From contig CAVWCC010000010.1 in NCBI GenBank assembly GCA_963753385.1, positions 186,001 through 250,000 of the forward strand: a stretch of DNA of 64,000 bases, written 5' to 3'. The notes under the pieces were generated by a model. That model did not search any database. It was not told the origin of the DNA and worked only from the letters and a program-made list of their open reading frames with translations. Source of the DNA: JALZKA01 sp963753385. GTDB taxonomy: Bacteria > Actinomycetota > Thermoleophilia > Solirubrobacterales > 70-9. The position numbers and the translations under genes were made by a program. Shown in pieces: positions 26,221 through 34,833 of this stretch. Numbering within the stretch: position 1 is the first letter of the stretch; each line of letters opens with the position of its first letter.

Positions 26221-27128
26221 CTACCCGGAGAGGTTCCAGCCGGCCGGCCACGAGACCTCGCCCAGGACCTGGACCTCGGGCTCGAGGACCACGCCGAAGC
26301 GTTCGTGGACGAGCCGCCGCGCCGCCGCCATCAGCTCGAGCACGTCCGCGGTGGTTGCGTCGCCCATGTTCTCGACGAAGTTCGCGTGCTTCTCGGACAG
26401 CCGCGCGCCGCCCACCGTTAGCCCGCGGGCCCCGGCGGCGTCGAGCAGCTGCCCGGCGCTGCGGCCCTCGGCGCGAGGGTCGTCCGGGTTCTTGAAGGTC
26501 GAGCCGAAGGTCTTGATCCCCGAAGGCTGGGCCTCGCGCCGCTTGTCCCGCATCTCGGCGAGGGTCGCTTTGACCGTGGCCGGCTCGGCCTCGGCAAGCG
26601 CGAACGACGCGCGTGAAACGACCTCGCCGGGGGTCAGATTCGAGCGGCGGTACGAGAACCCGAGCTGGTCCGGTTCCCGGCGCTCGACCCCGCCGGGGCC
26701 GCAGACGTTGACCCACTCGAGCACCTTCGCCAGCTGTCCGCCGTAGGCGTTCGCGTTCATGCGCACGGCGCCGCCCACGGTGCCCGGGATGTTGATCCCG
26801 AACTCGAGGCCTGTCAGGCCCCACCCCGCCGCCTTGGCGGCCGCCGACGGGAGCCGGACGCCGCCGCCGCAGACCAGCCGGGTCCCCTGGCGGTCGAACC
26901 CGGTCAGCTCGCCCGCCAGCTTCAGCACCAGGCCGCGGACCCCCTCGTCCGCCACCAGCAGGTTCGACCCCGAGCCCGACGACCTCGACCGGATGACGCT
27001 CCGCGCCGGCCCATGCCAGAAGCTCGACCAGCTTGTCCTCGGTCTCCGGGCGCGCGAACAGCTCGGCGTTGCCGCCCGCGCGGACGGTGGTGAGCCGGGC
27101 AAGCGAGAAGTCACGCTCGACCGTTCAA
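26221..27128 (-). CDS. murB: UDP-N-acetylenolpyruvoylglucosamine reductase (frameshifted)
   Basis: MurB reduces UDP-GlcNAc-enolpyruvate to UDP-MurNAc with NADPH and FAD. Conserved parts are ARLTTVRAGGNAELFA near the start, GSGSNLLVADEGVRG, GLTGLEFGINIPGTVGGAV and GIKTFGSTFKNP. The first 55 residues lie in another frame; one extra G in the run near 26970 accounts for this. The start is uncertain: TTG 27128, in the murC frame, would need another one-base correction, and no start precedes VERDFSLARL in its own frame. It overlaps the end of murC. Confidence 0.88.
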
Positions 27129-28425
27129 CGCCACCAGCTCCTCGGCCAGCTCGTGGATGTCGCCCCGCCCCGATCGTCACCAGCAGATCACCCTCGCGAA
27201 GGCGCGACGGGAGGGTCGCGGCCGCGGTCTTGACGGTCGCGCAGCCAGAGCACGGGCCTGCCGCCCGCCCGGTCCGCGGTCGCCCGCGCGACCATCAGCC
27301 CGCTCACGCCCTCGAGCGGGCCGGTCGGCTCCTCGCGCGCGGCGTAGACGTCGAGCACGCCGACCTCGTCGGCGGCCGCGAGCGCGGCGCCGAAATCCTC
27401 GGCGAGCGCCTTCGTGCGTGAGTAGAGGTGCGGCTGGAACACCGCGAGCAGACGCTTTGGCTCGAGCTCCCGCAGCGCCTCGAGGGTCGCGCGGACCTCG
27501 GTGGGATGGTGGGCGTAGTCGTCGTAGATCAGGGCTCCGTCGCGCCGGCCCTTGAGCTCCTGGCGGCGGAGCATCCCCGGGAACTCGGCGAGGGCCGCAG
27601 CCGCCGAGTCGGTGTCGAACCCGGCGAGCCCGAGCCGCGGCGAGGGCCGCCCGGGCGTTCAGCAGGTTGTGACGCCCCGGAACGCGGAGCGGCAGCTCGA
27701 CCGGGCCCGGCGTCGCCTCGTCGAAGCGCTCGACGGTAGCGCCGGCCGGGGCGAGGGCGTCGAGGCCGGCACCGACCGCGAGCGCCGCTCGCGCCGTCCA
27801 CGAACCGCGCGAAAGCCTCGGTCAGCTCGGCTTGCGAGGACCAGCGCGAGTGGTGGTCGAGCTCGACGTTGGTGACGATCGCGACCTCGGGCCGGAGCTC
27901 GAGGAAGCTGCCGTCGGACTCGTCGGCCTCGGCCACCGCCCATTCCCCGGCGCCCCAGCCGGCGTTCGCCACTCCCCCGTCCGGGCCGGCGCCTGGGAGC
28001 TCGCCGCCGATGAAGAACGCGGGGTCAGCGCCTGATTCGCGCAGCGCGTGGACCAGCATGCCGGTTGTCGTCGTCTTCCCGTGCGTGCCGGCGACGGCGA
28101 TCAGCCTGCGCTCGGCGCAGAGCTCGGCGAGGAGCCGGCCGCGGTGGAGGATCGCCTGTCCGCGCTCGCGCGCGCGAACCAGTTCGGGGTTGTCGTCGGG
28201 GATCGCGCTCGAGACCACCACCTCGGCGTCGGCCGGAACTGCCTCGGCGTCGTGCCCGACGAGCGGATCGAGCCCGGCGGCGCGAAGGCGCGCAAGGTAG
28301 CTGCCGCCCTCGGCGCGGTCCGAGCCCGTGACGCGGGCGCCGAGCTGATGGCAGACCAGCGCGAGCCCGCTCATGCCGGCGCCGCCGATCGCGATGAAGT
28401 GGAGCTTGCGTCGGGACCAATCCAT
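27111..28425 (-). CDS. murC: UDP-N-acetylmuramate-L-alanine ligase (several frameshifts)
   Basis: MurC adds L-alanine to UDP-MurNAc. The Rossmann start HFIAIGGAGMSGLALVC, the P-loop VAGTHGKTTTTGM and the ligase segment ALIYDDYAHHPTEVRATLEA are diagnostic. The first 200 residues are in one frame and MLRRQELKGRRDG onwards in another, with further breaks at about 27575-27790, 27240 and 27170; after correction the end reads LREGDLLVTIGAGDIHELAE and stops at 27111. The ATG is preceded by the two-hairpin element at 28432-28478. Confidence 0.88.
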
Positions 28426-28431
28426 TCAGCT

Positions 28432-28478
28432 AGCCCTTACGAGGGGGCAATGTTCCTGTCGCGACATGAGTCGCTCAT
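28432..28478 (-). promoter_or_regulatory. Two-hairpin element between murG and murC, copy 1
   Basis: Read on the minus strand it begins ATGAGCGAC, where TGA is the murG stop, and continues with the stem GCGAC-TCAT-GTCGC, a linker, and the stem CCCT-CGTA-AGGG inside GCCCCCTCGTAAGGGCT. It ends seven bases before the murC ATG. A closely similar element is at 50081-50128. Stems are conserved and loops differ, which suggests a structured RNA leader. Confidence 0.55.
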
Positions 28479-29572
28479 CTACCAAGAGTGGCGAGTACCT
28501 CGGCCGCGACGCGCTCGGCGGCGTCCGGCATCGCGAGCGACGCGGACGCGGCGCTCATCGCGTGAAGGCGCTCGTCGTCGCCGAGCAGCTCGCTCGCCCG
28601 CTCCCAGACGAGCTCGCCGGTGAGCTCGTCGTCCTCGATCACGGCGGCCGCCCCCGCGCTCGTCATCCACGCGGCGTTCGCGTGCTGGTGGCGGCCGGTC
28701 GCGTGCGGGTAGGGCACGAGGATCGCGGGTCGTCCCGCAGCGGCGAGCTCGAACACCGAGGCCCCAGCCCGCGCGAGGACCAGGTCGCACGCGGACAGAG
28801 AGTCGGCGAGCCCGGGCTCGTAGGCGAGCAGCGTGTAGTACTCCCCGCCGGCGCCCGCGGCGGCGAGCCGCTCGCGGCAGGCCTCATAGTCGCGCTCGCC
28901 GGAGATGTGCAGGACGTGGAACGGGCGCCCGGGCCGCAGCAGGCCGTCGAGCGCGGCCTCGTTGATCGAGCGGGCCCCCTGGCTGCCGCCGAAGACCAGA
29001 AGGCAGCGCTCGGCCGCGCTCAGCCCGAACCGCTCCCGTGCGGCACCGCGGTCCGCGCTCGCGATCGCCGCCGGGACGGGCCTGCCGGTCACGATGTAGC
29101 GCTCCCCCTCGAGACCGGCGATCGGGAACGCCAGGCAGACCCGGCGTGCGCGGCGCGCGAGCATCCGGTTGGCCAGTCCCAGATGGCGATCGGCCTCGGT
29201 CAGCACCAGCGGCAGCCGCAGCGACAGCGCCGCAACGCCAGCCGGCGCCGCCACGTACCCGCCGCCGCCCAGCACGACCTGGGCTCCACGTGCCCGGAGT
29301 GCCGATCGGGCGGCCGGCACCGCCATGGCGGCGAGGCCGAGCGCGCCGGCCGCACGCACCGGGTTGCCGCGGTCGAGGCCCCGGACGCGGAGGAAGTCGA
29401 TTTCGTAGCCAGCCGCCGGCACCAGCTCGGCCTCCGCGCGCTCGGAGGTGCCGAGGAAGCTGACCCCGGCGCCGCTATCCCGTAGCGCGTCGGCGACCGC
29501 CAGCGCGGGCACCACGTGCCCGGCGGTTCCGCCCGCTGCTATCGCGACTCTTGGTTTGTCGTTGCTTGCCAC
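28475..29572 (-). CDS. murG: UDP-GlcNAc:undecaprenyl-PP-MurNAc-pentapeptide GlcNAc transferase
   Basis: MurG makes lipid II at the inner face of the membrane. The glycine-rich loop AIAAGGTAGHVVPALAVADA, VVLGGGGYVAAPAGVAALSL, the second-domain loop LLVFGGSQGARSINEA and the nucleotide-sugar segment DLVLARAGASVFELAAAGRP are present. GTG 29572 is the chosen start because it sits just before the glycine-rich loop; an in-frame extension to 29605 overlaps ftsW further. The stop lies within the two-hairpin element. Confidence 0.94.
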   Translation of the reverse strand: MASNDKPRVAIAAGGTAGHVVPALAVADALRDSGAGVSFLGTSERAEAELVPAAGYEIDFLRVRGLDRGNPVRAAGALGLAAMAVPAARSALRARGAQVVLGGGGYVAAPAGVAALSLRLPLVLTEADRHLGLANRMLARRARRVCLAFPIAGLEGERYIVTGRPVPAAIASADRGAARERFGLSAAERCLLVFGGSQGARSINEAALDGLLRPGRPFHVLHISGERDYEACRERLAAAGAGGEYYTLLAYEPGLADSLSACDLVLARAGASVFELAAAGRPAILVPYPHATGRHQHANAAWMTSAGAAAVIEDDELTGELVWERASELLGDDERLHAMSAASASLAMPDAAERVAAEVLATLGR

Positions 29573-30707
29573 CGTCGACGACGCGCAGTCTCGCACCGGG
29601 CGCACGGGCGATGTTCAGGAGCAGGCCGACCGCGGCCAGCATGCAGAGCAGGCTCGAGTTGCCGTATGAGACGAACGGCAGCGGCACGCCGGTCAGCGGC
29701 GCCAGGCCGAGGACCGCGAACAGGTTGATCGTCGCCTGCACCAGGACGAGGGCGGTCAGGCCGGCCGCGAGGAGCTTCGTGTACCGGTCGCGCGCCTTCT
29801 GGGCCGTCTTCAGCCCCGCATAGCCGAACATCGCGAACAACCCGATGACCATCCCGATCCCCATCAGCCCGAGCTCCTCGCCGATCACCGCAGCGATCAT
29901 GTCGGTGTGGGCCTCGGGCAGGTAGAAGGCCTTCTGCAGGCTCTCCCCCAGACCGACGCCGAAGATCCCGCCGCTGCCGAGTGCGATCCGCGCCTGGTTC
30001 GCCTGGAAGCCTGCTCCCGACGGGTCGGCGCTGGGGTCGAGGAAGCCGGTGAGGCGCTCCATCCGGTACGGCTCGATCATGATCGCAAGTGCGATCACGA
30101 GTGCGATGGCACCGCCGATCAGCGCCAGGTCGCGAATCCGGGCGCCGGCGGCGATCAGCATCGCAGCCGCCGAAAAGCACGCCACCATCGCGGTGCCAAG
30201 GTCAGGCTCGACGACGACGAGCAGGCAGATCAGCGCGACTGCGGTCAGGAACGGCGTCATGTCGCCGATCGACCGTGTGAGCTTCGGCCGGGTTGCGAGG
30301 AGGTGCGCTCCGTAGAGGACCAGCGCCACCTTCGCGAGCTCGGACGGCTGGACCTGGAAGAGGCCGGCGCCGATCCAGCGCTTGGCGCCGTTGACCTCGA
30401 CCCCGACCCCGGGGATCATCACCGCCACCAGCAGGCAGACCGTCAGCGCCATGAAGACGCCGGTCAGGGGCCGCATGATCCGCACGCCCTTCACCGAGAG
30501 CACCCGCAGGACCAACAGACCGACCGCCCCGTAGAGGAGCGTGCGCTTCAGGTAGTAGGTGCCGTCGCCCGACTCGCCCAGGAGCGACGTCGTCGAGCTG
30601 GCGCTGAAGACCATCACGACGCCGAGGGCAACCAGGCAGAGCGTCGCCGTCAGCAGCAGCGAGTACTCGATCGGCTGCGATTGCTTGCGGCGCTTCGCCG
30701 GGCTCAT
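29475..30707 (-). CDS. ftsW: Peptidoglycan glycosyltransferase FtsW (SEDS family)
   Basis: The protein has about ten transmembrane helices and the SEDS signatures MVFSASS near the start, FQVQPSELAKVALVLY, FLDPSADPSGAGFQANQARI and the C-terminal PLPFVSYGNSSLLCMLAAVG. FtsW polymerises lipid II at the septum with its partner FtsI. The ATG overlaps the murD stop (ATGA). The reading frame overruns the murG start by about 98 bases with an arginine-rich tail (about 35 residues), longer than usual, so a shorter natural end hidden by an indel is possible. Confidence 0.93.
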   Translation of the reverse strand: MSPAKRRKQSQPIEYSLLLTATLCLVALGVVMVFSASSTTSLLGESGDGTYYLKRTLLYGAVGLLVLRVLSVKGVRIMRPLTGVFMALTVCLLVAVMIPGVGVEVNGAKRWIGAGLFQVQPSELAKVALVLYGAHLLATRPKLTRSIGDMTPFLTAVALICLLVVVEPDLGTAMVACFSAAAMLIAAGARIRDLALIGGAIALVIALAIMIEPYRMERLTGFLDPSADPSGAGFQANQARIALGSGGIFGVGLGESLQKAFYLPEAHTDMIAAVIGEELGLMGIGMVIGLFAMFGYAGLKTAQKARDRYTKLLAAGLTALVLVQATINLFAVLGLAPLTGVPLPFVSYGNSSLLCMLAAVGLLLNIARAPGARLRVVDGGKQRQTKSRDSSGRNRRARGARAGGRRRATG

Positions 30708-32002
30708 CCCGCGAGCTCCCGGACCAATTGGCGGAAGTGCTCGCCCCGGAACTCGTAGTCGCGATAGGCGTCGAAGCTGGCGCAGGCCGGCGCCAGCAGG
30801 ACGGTCTGCCCGGGCTTGGCAGCGCCCGCGGCGGCCGCGAAGGCCTCGTTGAGATACTCGAACCGTTGGAGCGGCACGCCGGTCCCCTCGAGTGCCGCCC
30901 CGATCGGCTCGGCGGCGGGGCCCATCAGGTACGCGGCGACGGCGCGCTCGGCGACGGGCTCCCCGAGCCCCGCGAAGTCCTCGCCCTTGAGCGAGCCACC
31001 GAGGATTACGTGGACTCCGCCCTCGAAGGCGCGCAGCGCGGCCGCCGCGGCGGCGACGTTGGTCGCCTTGGAGTCGTTCACATAGGCGACGCCGTCGATC
31101 TCGGCGACGCGCTCGAGGCGGTTGGGGACACCCCCGAACGTCGCCACCCCCCGTTCGATCGGGTCGAGCTCGAGACCGCGCGCCTGTGCCGCCGCGATCG
31201 CGAAGCGGGCGTTGGCGGCGTTGTGGGCACCGACGAGCCAGTCGCCGGCCGGCGCGAACGGGAAGTCGGCCGCGGCGATGTCGATCTCGACCGCGTCGCC
31301 GGGCAGGTCGAGGCGCGCGATCGCGGGATCGGAACGGTCCACGATCGCCGTGTCCTCGGGGCCCTGCCAGGCGAACATCCGCAGCTTCGCCCGGAGGTAC
31401 TCGTCGAAGGTCCGGTGGCGGTCGAGGTGATCGGGGCTCGCGTTCAGGAGCAGCGCGCACTCGGGCGCAAAGTGGGTCGCGTCCTCGAGCTGGAAGCTCG
31501 ACGCCTCGCAGACGATCGTGGTGTCCTGAGGGACGTCGCCCACCAGCGAGGCGAGCGGCGTTCCCACGTTCCCGGCGACCGCGACGGGCTCGCCCGCGGT
31601 CCGCCAGATGTGGCCAAGCAGCTCGGCGACCGTGGTCTTGCCGTTCGTCCCCGTCACCGCGACGAACGGGTTTGGGAGCAGTCGCCAGGCGAGCTCGAGC
31701 TCGCCGATGACCGGCACCCCGAGCGTGAGCGCGCGTCGGATCGCGGGCGCCTCCCGCGGGACCCCCGGGCTCTTGACCACGCATCGCGCACGCTCGACCA
31801 GCGCGTCCCGATCACCATCCAGGTTCACTTCGACGCCGGCTTCCCGCAACCTCTCGGCGCCCTCGGGCGCCCCGGCGTCGGCCCCGATCACCTCCTCCCC
31901 GCGCTCGGCCAGGAGCCGCGCGGCGGCCTGGCCCGAGCGGGCGAGCCCGACGACCAGGAACGGCCCTTCAGGCAGGGGCGGACGTGGGTGGTGCGAGGCC
32001 AC
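30704..32002 (-). CDS. murD: UDP-N-acetylmuramoylalanine-D-glutamate ligase
   Basis: MurD adds D-glutamate to the peptide stem. The Rossmann start FLVVGLARSGQAAARLLAER, the P-loop VAVTGTNGKTTVAELLGHI and the C-terminal VNDSKATNVAAAAAALRAFE are typical. GTG 32002 is favoured; the in-frame ORF extends to 32032 but that overlaps the promoter area of the divergent SRPBCC gene. It is separated from mraY by that plus-strand gene and so needs its own promoter or read-through on the antisense of it. Confidence 0.93.
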   Translation of the reverse strand: MASHHPRPPLPEGPFLVVGLARSGQAAARLLAERGEEVIGADAGAPEGAERLREAGVEVNLDGDRDALVERARCVVKSPGVPREAPAIRRALTLGVPVIGELELAWRLLPNPFVAVTGTNGKTTVAELLGHIWRTAGEPVAVAGNVGTPLASLVGDVPQDTTIVCEASSFQLEDATHFAPECALLLNASPDHLDRHRTFDEYLRAKLRMFAWQGPEDTAIVDRSDPAIARLDLPGDAVEIDIAAADFPFAPAGDWLVGAHNAANARFAIAAAQARGLELDPIERGVATFGGVPNRLERVAEIDGVAYVNDSKATNVAAAAAALRAFEGGVHVILGGSLKGEDFAGLGEPVAERAVAAYLMGPAAEPIGAALEGTGVPLQRFEYLNEAFAAAAGAAKPGQTVLLAPACASFDAYRDYEFRGEHFRQLVRELAG

Positions 32003-32058
32003 GCATGTAGGTTCGCCCCGCACGCCCGGCACCCTGCGCGGCGGGTAGGGTCGCGCGC

Positions 32059-32472
32059 GTGTTCGAGGCCAGTCACTCCGAGCGGTCCAGCGCGGCGCCC
32101 GCCGCCATCTGGGCGCTATGGGCGGACGCGTCGCGCTGGCCCGCGTGGAACGAGCAGCTCGAGTCGGCCGAGCTCGAGGGCGAGCTAGCCGTGGGCACCG
32201 AGGCCACCGTCAAGTTCAAGCGCGGCGGCAAGATGAGGTTCACGGTCACTGAGCTCGAGCCCGAGCGGCTGTTCGTCGACGAGGCGAAGCTCCCCGGCTG
32301 CCGCTTCGGGCACGAGCATCGAGTCGAGCTGGCCGGCCCGGGCAGCGAGATCACCCACCGCGTCTATCTCACCGGCCCGACGTCGGGTCTCTTCTCCCGG
32401 CTCTTCGGCCGCAAGCGGCTGGAGCAGTCGGTGGTCGGCTTCATCGAGCGCGAGCGCGAGCTGACGGAGTAG
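32059..32472 (+). CDS. SRPBCC (START-like) ligand-binding protein
   Basis: The 137-residue product shows the START/Bet v 1-like pattern: a first strand FEASHSERSSAAPAAIWALW with the ADASRWPAWNEQLESAELEG segment, central strands GTEATVKFKRGGKMRFTV and ITHRVYLTGPTSGLFSRLF, and a long C-terminal helix RLEQSVVGFIERERELTE. It is similar to polyketide cyclase/dehydrase-like lipid-binding proteins. GTG start. It lies in the opposite orientation inside the dcw cluster, five bases from the mraY stop, which is unusual. Confidence 0.75.
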   Translation: MFEASHSERSSAAPAAIWALWADASRWPAWNEQLESAELEGELAVGTEATVKFKRGGKMRFTVTELEPERLFVDEAKLPGCRFGHEHRVELAGPGSEITHRVYLTGPTSGLFSRLFGRKRLEQSVVGFIERERELTE

Positions 32473-32476
32473 GCCC

Positions 32477-33487
32477 TCAGCCCACGGAGTTCTGGAACAG
32501 CGTGTAGCCGATGCCGGCGCAGACGGCGGCGACGATCCAAAAGCGCAGCATGATCTTCGTTTCCGACCACGCGAGGAGCTCGAAGTGGTGGTGGATCGGG
32601 GCCATCAGGAAAATGCGGCGGCGGGTGAGCTTGAAGAAGATCACCTGGAGCGCGACCGAGAGGGCCTCGATCACGAAGATCCCGCCGAGGACGATCAGGA
32701 GCAGCTCGGTCTGGGTCATCACCGCCATCGCCCCGATCGCGCCGCCCAACCCGAGCGAGCCGGTGTCGCCCATGAAGATCGATGCCGGGAAGGCGTTGAA
32801 CCACAGGAATCCGACCGAGGCGCCGACGAGACACGCGGACAGGATCGCGAGGCTCTCCTGGCCGCTCGTGATCGTGATCGCGGTGAACGCCAGGAAGACG
32901 ATCGCGCAGGAGCCGGCGGCCAGGCCGTCGAGGCCGTCGGTGAGGTTCACCGCGTTCGACGCCCCGGCGATGACCAGGAAGATGAACACGACGTAGGCGA
33001 CCGGGCCGACGTCGAGCTCGGCGTCGAACACGCGGGACTGGATCTGGGTCTCGAGCCCGACCTCCTCGGTGGCGACGTACCAGAGGCCGACCGCGAGCGC
33101 GATCTGCGCGACCAGCTTGTACCGCGCCGAGAGCCCGAGCGAACGGCGCTTGGTGATCTTGATCACGTCGTCGGCGAAGCCGATCGCCGCGCAGCCGAGC
33201 GCGACCCCGAAGACCGCGAGGCTCTCGATGTCGCGCTCCGAGAGGACCAGATAGGGGACGGCGATCCCGAGGAACACGATCAGGCCGCCCATCGTCGGGG
33301 TCCCGGCCTTCGCGTGGTGCTCCTGCGGCCCTTCCTCGCGGATCTGCTGCCCGAACTCCTTGACCCGCAGGTACTCGATGAACCGCGGCCCGACGAAGAT
33401 CGTGATCAGCATCGCCGCCATGCCTGCGATCAGGACCTCGCCGCGGTCGATCAGGTCCGCGCTGCTTATCTGTGCGAGCTCAAGCAC
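32477..33487 (-). CDS. mraY: Phospho-MurNAc-pentapeptide transferase
   Basis: MraY transfers the soluble precursor to undecaprenyl phosphate, giving lipid I. The protein has about ten transmembrane helices, with HHAKAGTPTMGGLIVFLGIA, the catalytic FADDVIKITKRRSLGLSAR, NAVNLTDGLDGLAAGSCAI and the C-terminal MAPIHHHFELLAWSETKIML. GTG start at 33487 overlaps the murF stop by eight bases. Length 336 residues is normal. Confidence 0.95.
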   Translation of the reverse strand: MLELAQISSADLIDRGEVLIAGMAAMLITIFVGPRFIEYLRVKEFGQQIREEGPQEHHAKAGTPTMGGLIVFLGIAVPYLVLSERDIESLAVFGVALGCAAIGFADDVIKITKRRSLGLSARYKLVAQIALAVGLWYVATEEVGLETQIQSRVFDAELDVGPVAYVVFIFLVIAGASNAVNLTDGLDGLAAGSCAIVFLAFTAITITSGQESLAILSACLVGASVGFLWFNAFPASIFMGDTGSLGLGGAIGAMAVMTQTELLLIVLGGIFVIEALSVALQVIFFKLTRRRIFLMAPIHHHFELLAWSETKIMLRFWIVAAVCAGIGYTLFQNSVG

Positions 33488-34829
33488 CCCGCCTCGCCAC
33501 CAGTTCGTCGGTGAACCGCTCCAGCCCGACCGAGCGCGAGCCCTTCACGAGGACGGCGTCGCCGGCGCGCATCAGGCGATTCGCCACCTCCACCGCCTCG
33601 TTGGGGTCGGGCGCCCAGTGATCGGGCGCGTAGTCGCGCGCGAGCTCGCCGACGCCGATGATCGGGCCGATCCCAAGGCCGCGGGCGAGCGCCCCGATCT
33701 CGCGGTGGTAGTCCGCCTCGGCGGGGCCGAGCTCGGCCATCCCGCCGAGCACCGCCATGTGGCGGCCCTCGGCGGGCATCGCGGCGAGGCTCTCGAGCGC
33801 GGCTCGCATCGAGATCGGGTTGGCGTTGTAGCAGTCGTTCACGAGCGCGACCCCGCCCGGCAGCTCAAGGAGCTCGCCGCGCAGGCGCGAGAAGGTTATG
33901 TCCGGCGCCCGACGTGCCATCTCCGCCGGCTCGACCCGCAGCGCGATGCCGACGGCGACCGCCGCAAGGGTGTTGGTCAGGTTGTGGGCCTCCGGGAACG
34001 GCAGCTGGAAGGTCTGATCGCCTGCGGGCGTCGAGATCAGCGCCTCCATCGAGCGGCCGCTGACGGCCGACGACACCGCGTGGACCTCGCCCCCGGGCCC
34101 GAACGTGATCGTCCGAAGCTCATCGGCCAGGTGCGGCTCGAGCGCCTCGGCATCGACCGGAACGATCGCCTGGCCTCGCTCGCCGAGGCCCCGGAGCAGC
34201 TCTGCCTTCGCCTCTGCGATCGCCTCCAGGGTGCCGAGCAGCTCGAGGTGCACCGGGCCCACGTTCGTGATCACGCCCACGTCGGGCTCGGCGATCTCGG
34301 AGAGCTCTGCGATCTGCCCCATCCCGCGCATCGCCATCTCGAGGACGAGCACCTCGGTGTCCGGATCGGCCGCCAGGATCGCCAGCGGCAGACCGATCTC
34401 GGTGTTGAAGTTCTCCGGGCTCGCGTGGACCCGCAGGGGGAGCACCGCGTGCACGATGTCCTTGACCGACGTCTTGCCGGTCGAGCCCGTGATCCCCACC
34501 ACCCGGCAGGAGAGCGCGCGGCGCCACTCTCGCGCGATCGCCTGCAGCGAGCGGAGGGGGTCGTCGCTTCGGAACACCCAACCCCCTGTGTTCGGCGCCG
34601 CACGCCGAGCGTGCTCGGGGGGGACGACGACGCCCCACGCGCCCGCCGCCAGAGCGCCGGTCGCGAACTCCCCGCCGTCCGCGGTCGCACCCGGGAGCCC
34701 GAAGAACAGGTCGCCCTCCTCGACCTTGCGTGAATCGATCTCAGCCCGGCGTGGGCGCCCGTCCGGCCCCGTACGGACGACCTCGAGATCGCCCGCGGCT
34801 GCGACCTGCTCAGGAGAGAGCTCGATCAC
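33480..34829 (-). CDS. murF: UDP-MurNAc-tripeptide D-alanyl-D-alanine ligase
   Basis: MurF adds the D-Ala-D-Ala dipeptide, completing the cytoplasmic precursor. P-loop VVGITGSTGKTSVKDIVHAV, central ENFNTEIGLPLAILA and VGVITNVGPVHLELLGTLE, and the Mur ligase C-terminal VALVNDCYNANPISMRAALE are present. GTG 34829 lies four bases after the murE stop and gives VIELSPEQVAAAGD as the start; 449 residues is typical. Confidence 0.94.
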   Translation of the reverse strand: MIELSPEQVAAAGDLEVVRTGPDGRPRRAEIDSRKVEEGDLFFGLPGATADGGEFATGALAAGAWGVVVPPEHARRAAPNTGGWVFRSDDPLRSLQAIAREWRRALSCRVVGITGSTGKTSVKDIVHAVLPLRVHASPENFNTEIGLPLAILAADPDTEVLVLEMAMRGMGQIAELSEIAEPDVGVITNVGPVHLELLGTLEAIAEAKAELLRGLGERGQAIVPVDAEALEPHLADELRTITFGPGGEVHAVSSAVSGRSMEALISTPAGDQTFQLPFPEAHNLTNTLAAVAVGIALRVEPAEMARRAPDITFSRLRGELLELPGGVALVNDCYNANPISMRAALESLAAMPAEGRHMAVLGGMAELGPAEADYHREIGALARGLGIGPIIGVGELARDYAPDHWAPDPNEAVEVANRLMRAGDAVLVKGSRSVGLERFTDELVARRGA

Positions 34830-34833
34830 TGGA

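Noticed and set aside
23848..28425. ftsZ, ftsQ, murB and murC as pseudogenes or sites of programmed frameshifting
   Set aside because: Breaks differ from gene to gene, mostly fall in G/C runs, and lack slippery heptamers with pseudoknots; essential genes are affected, so error is the simpler reading.
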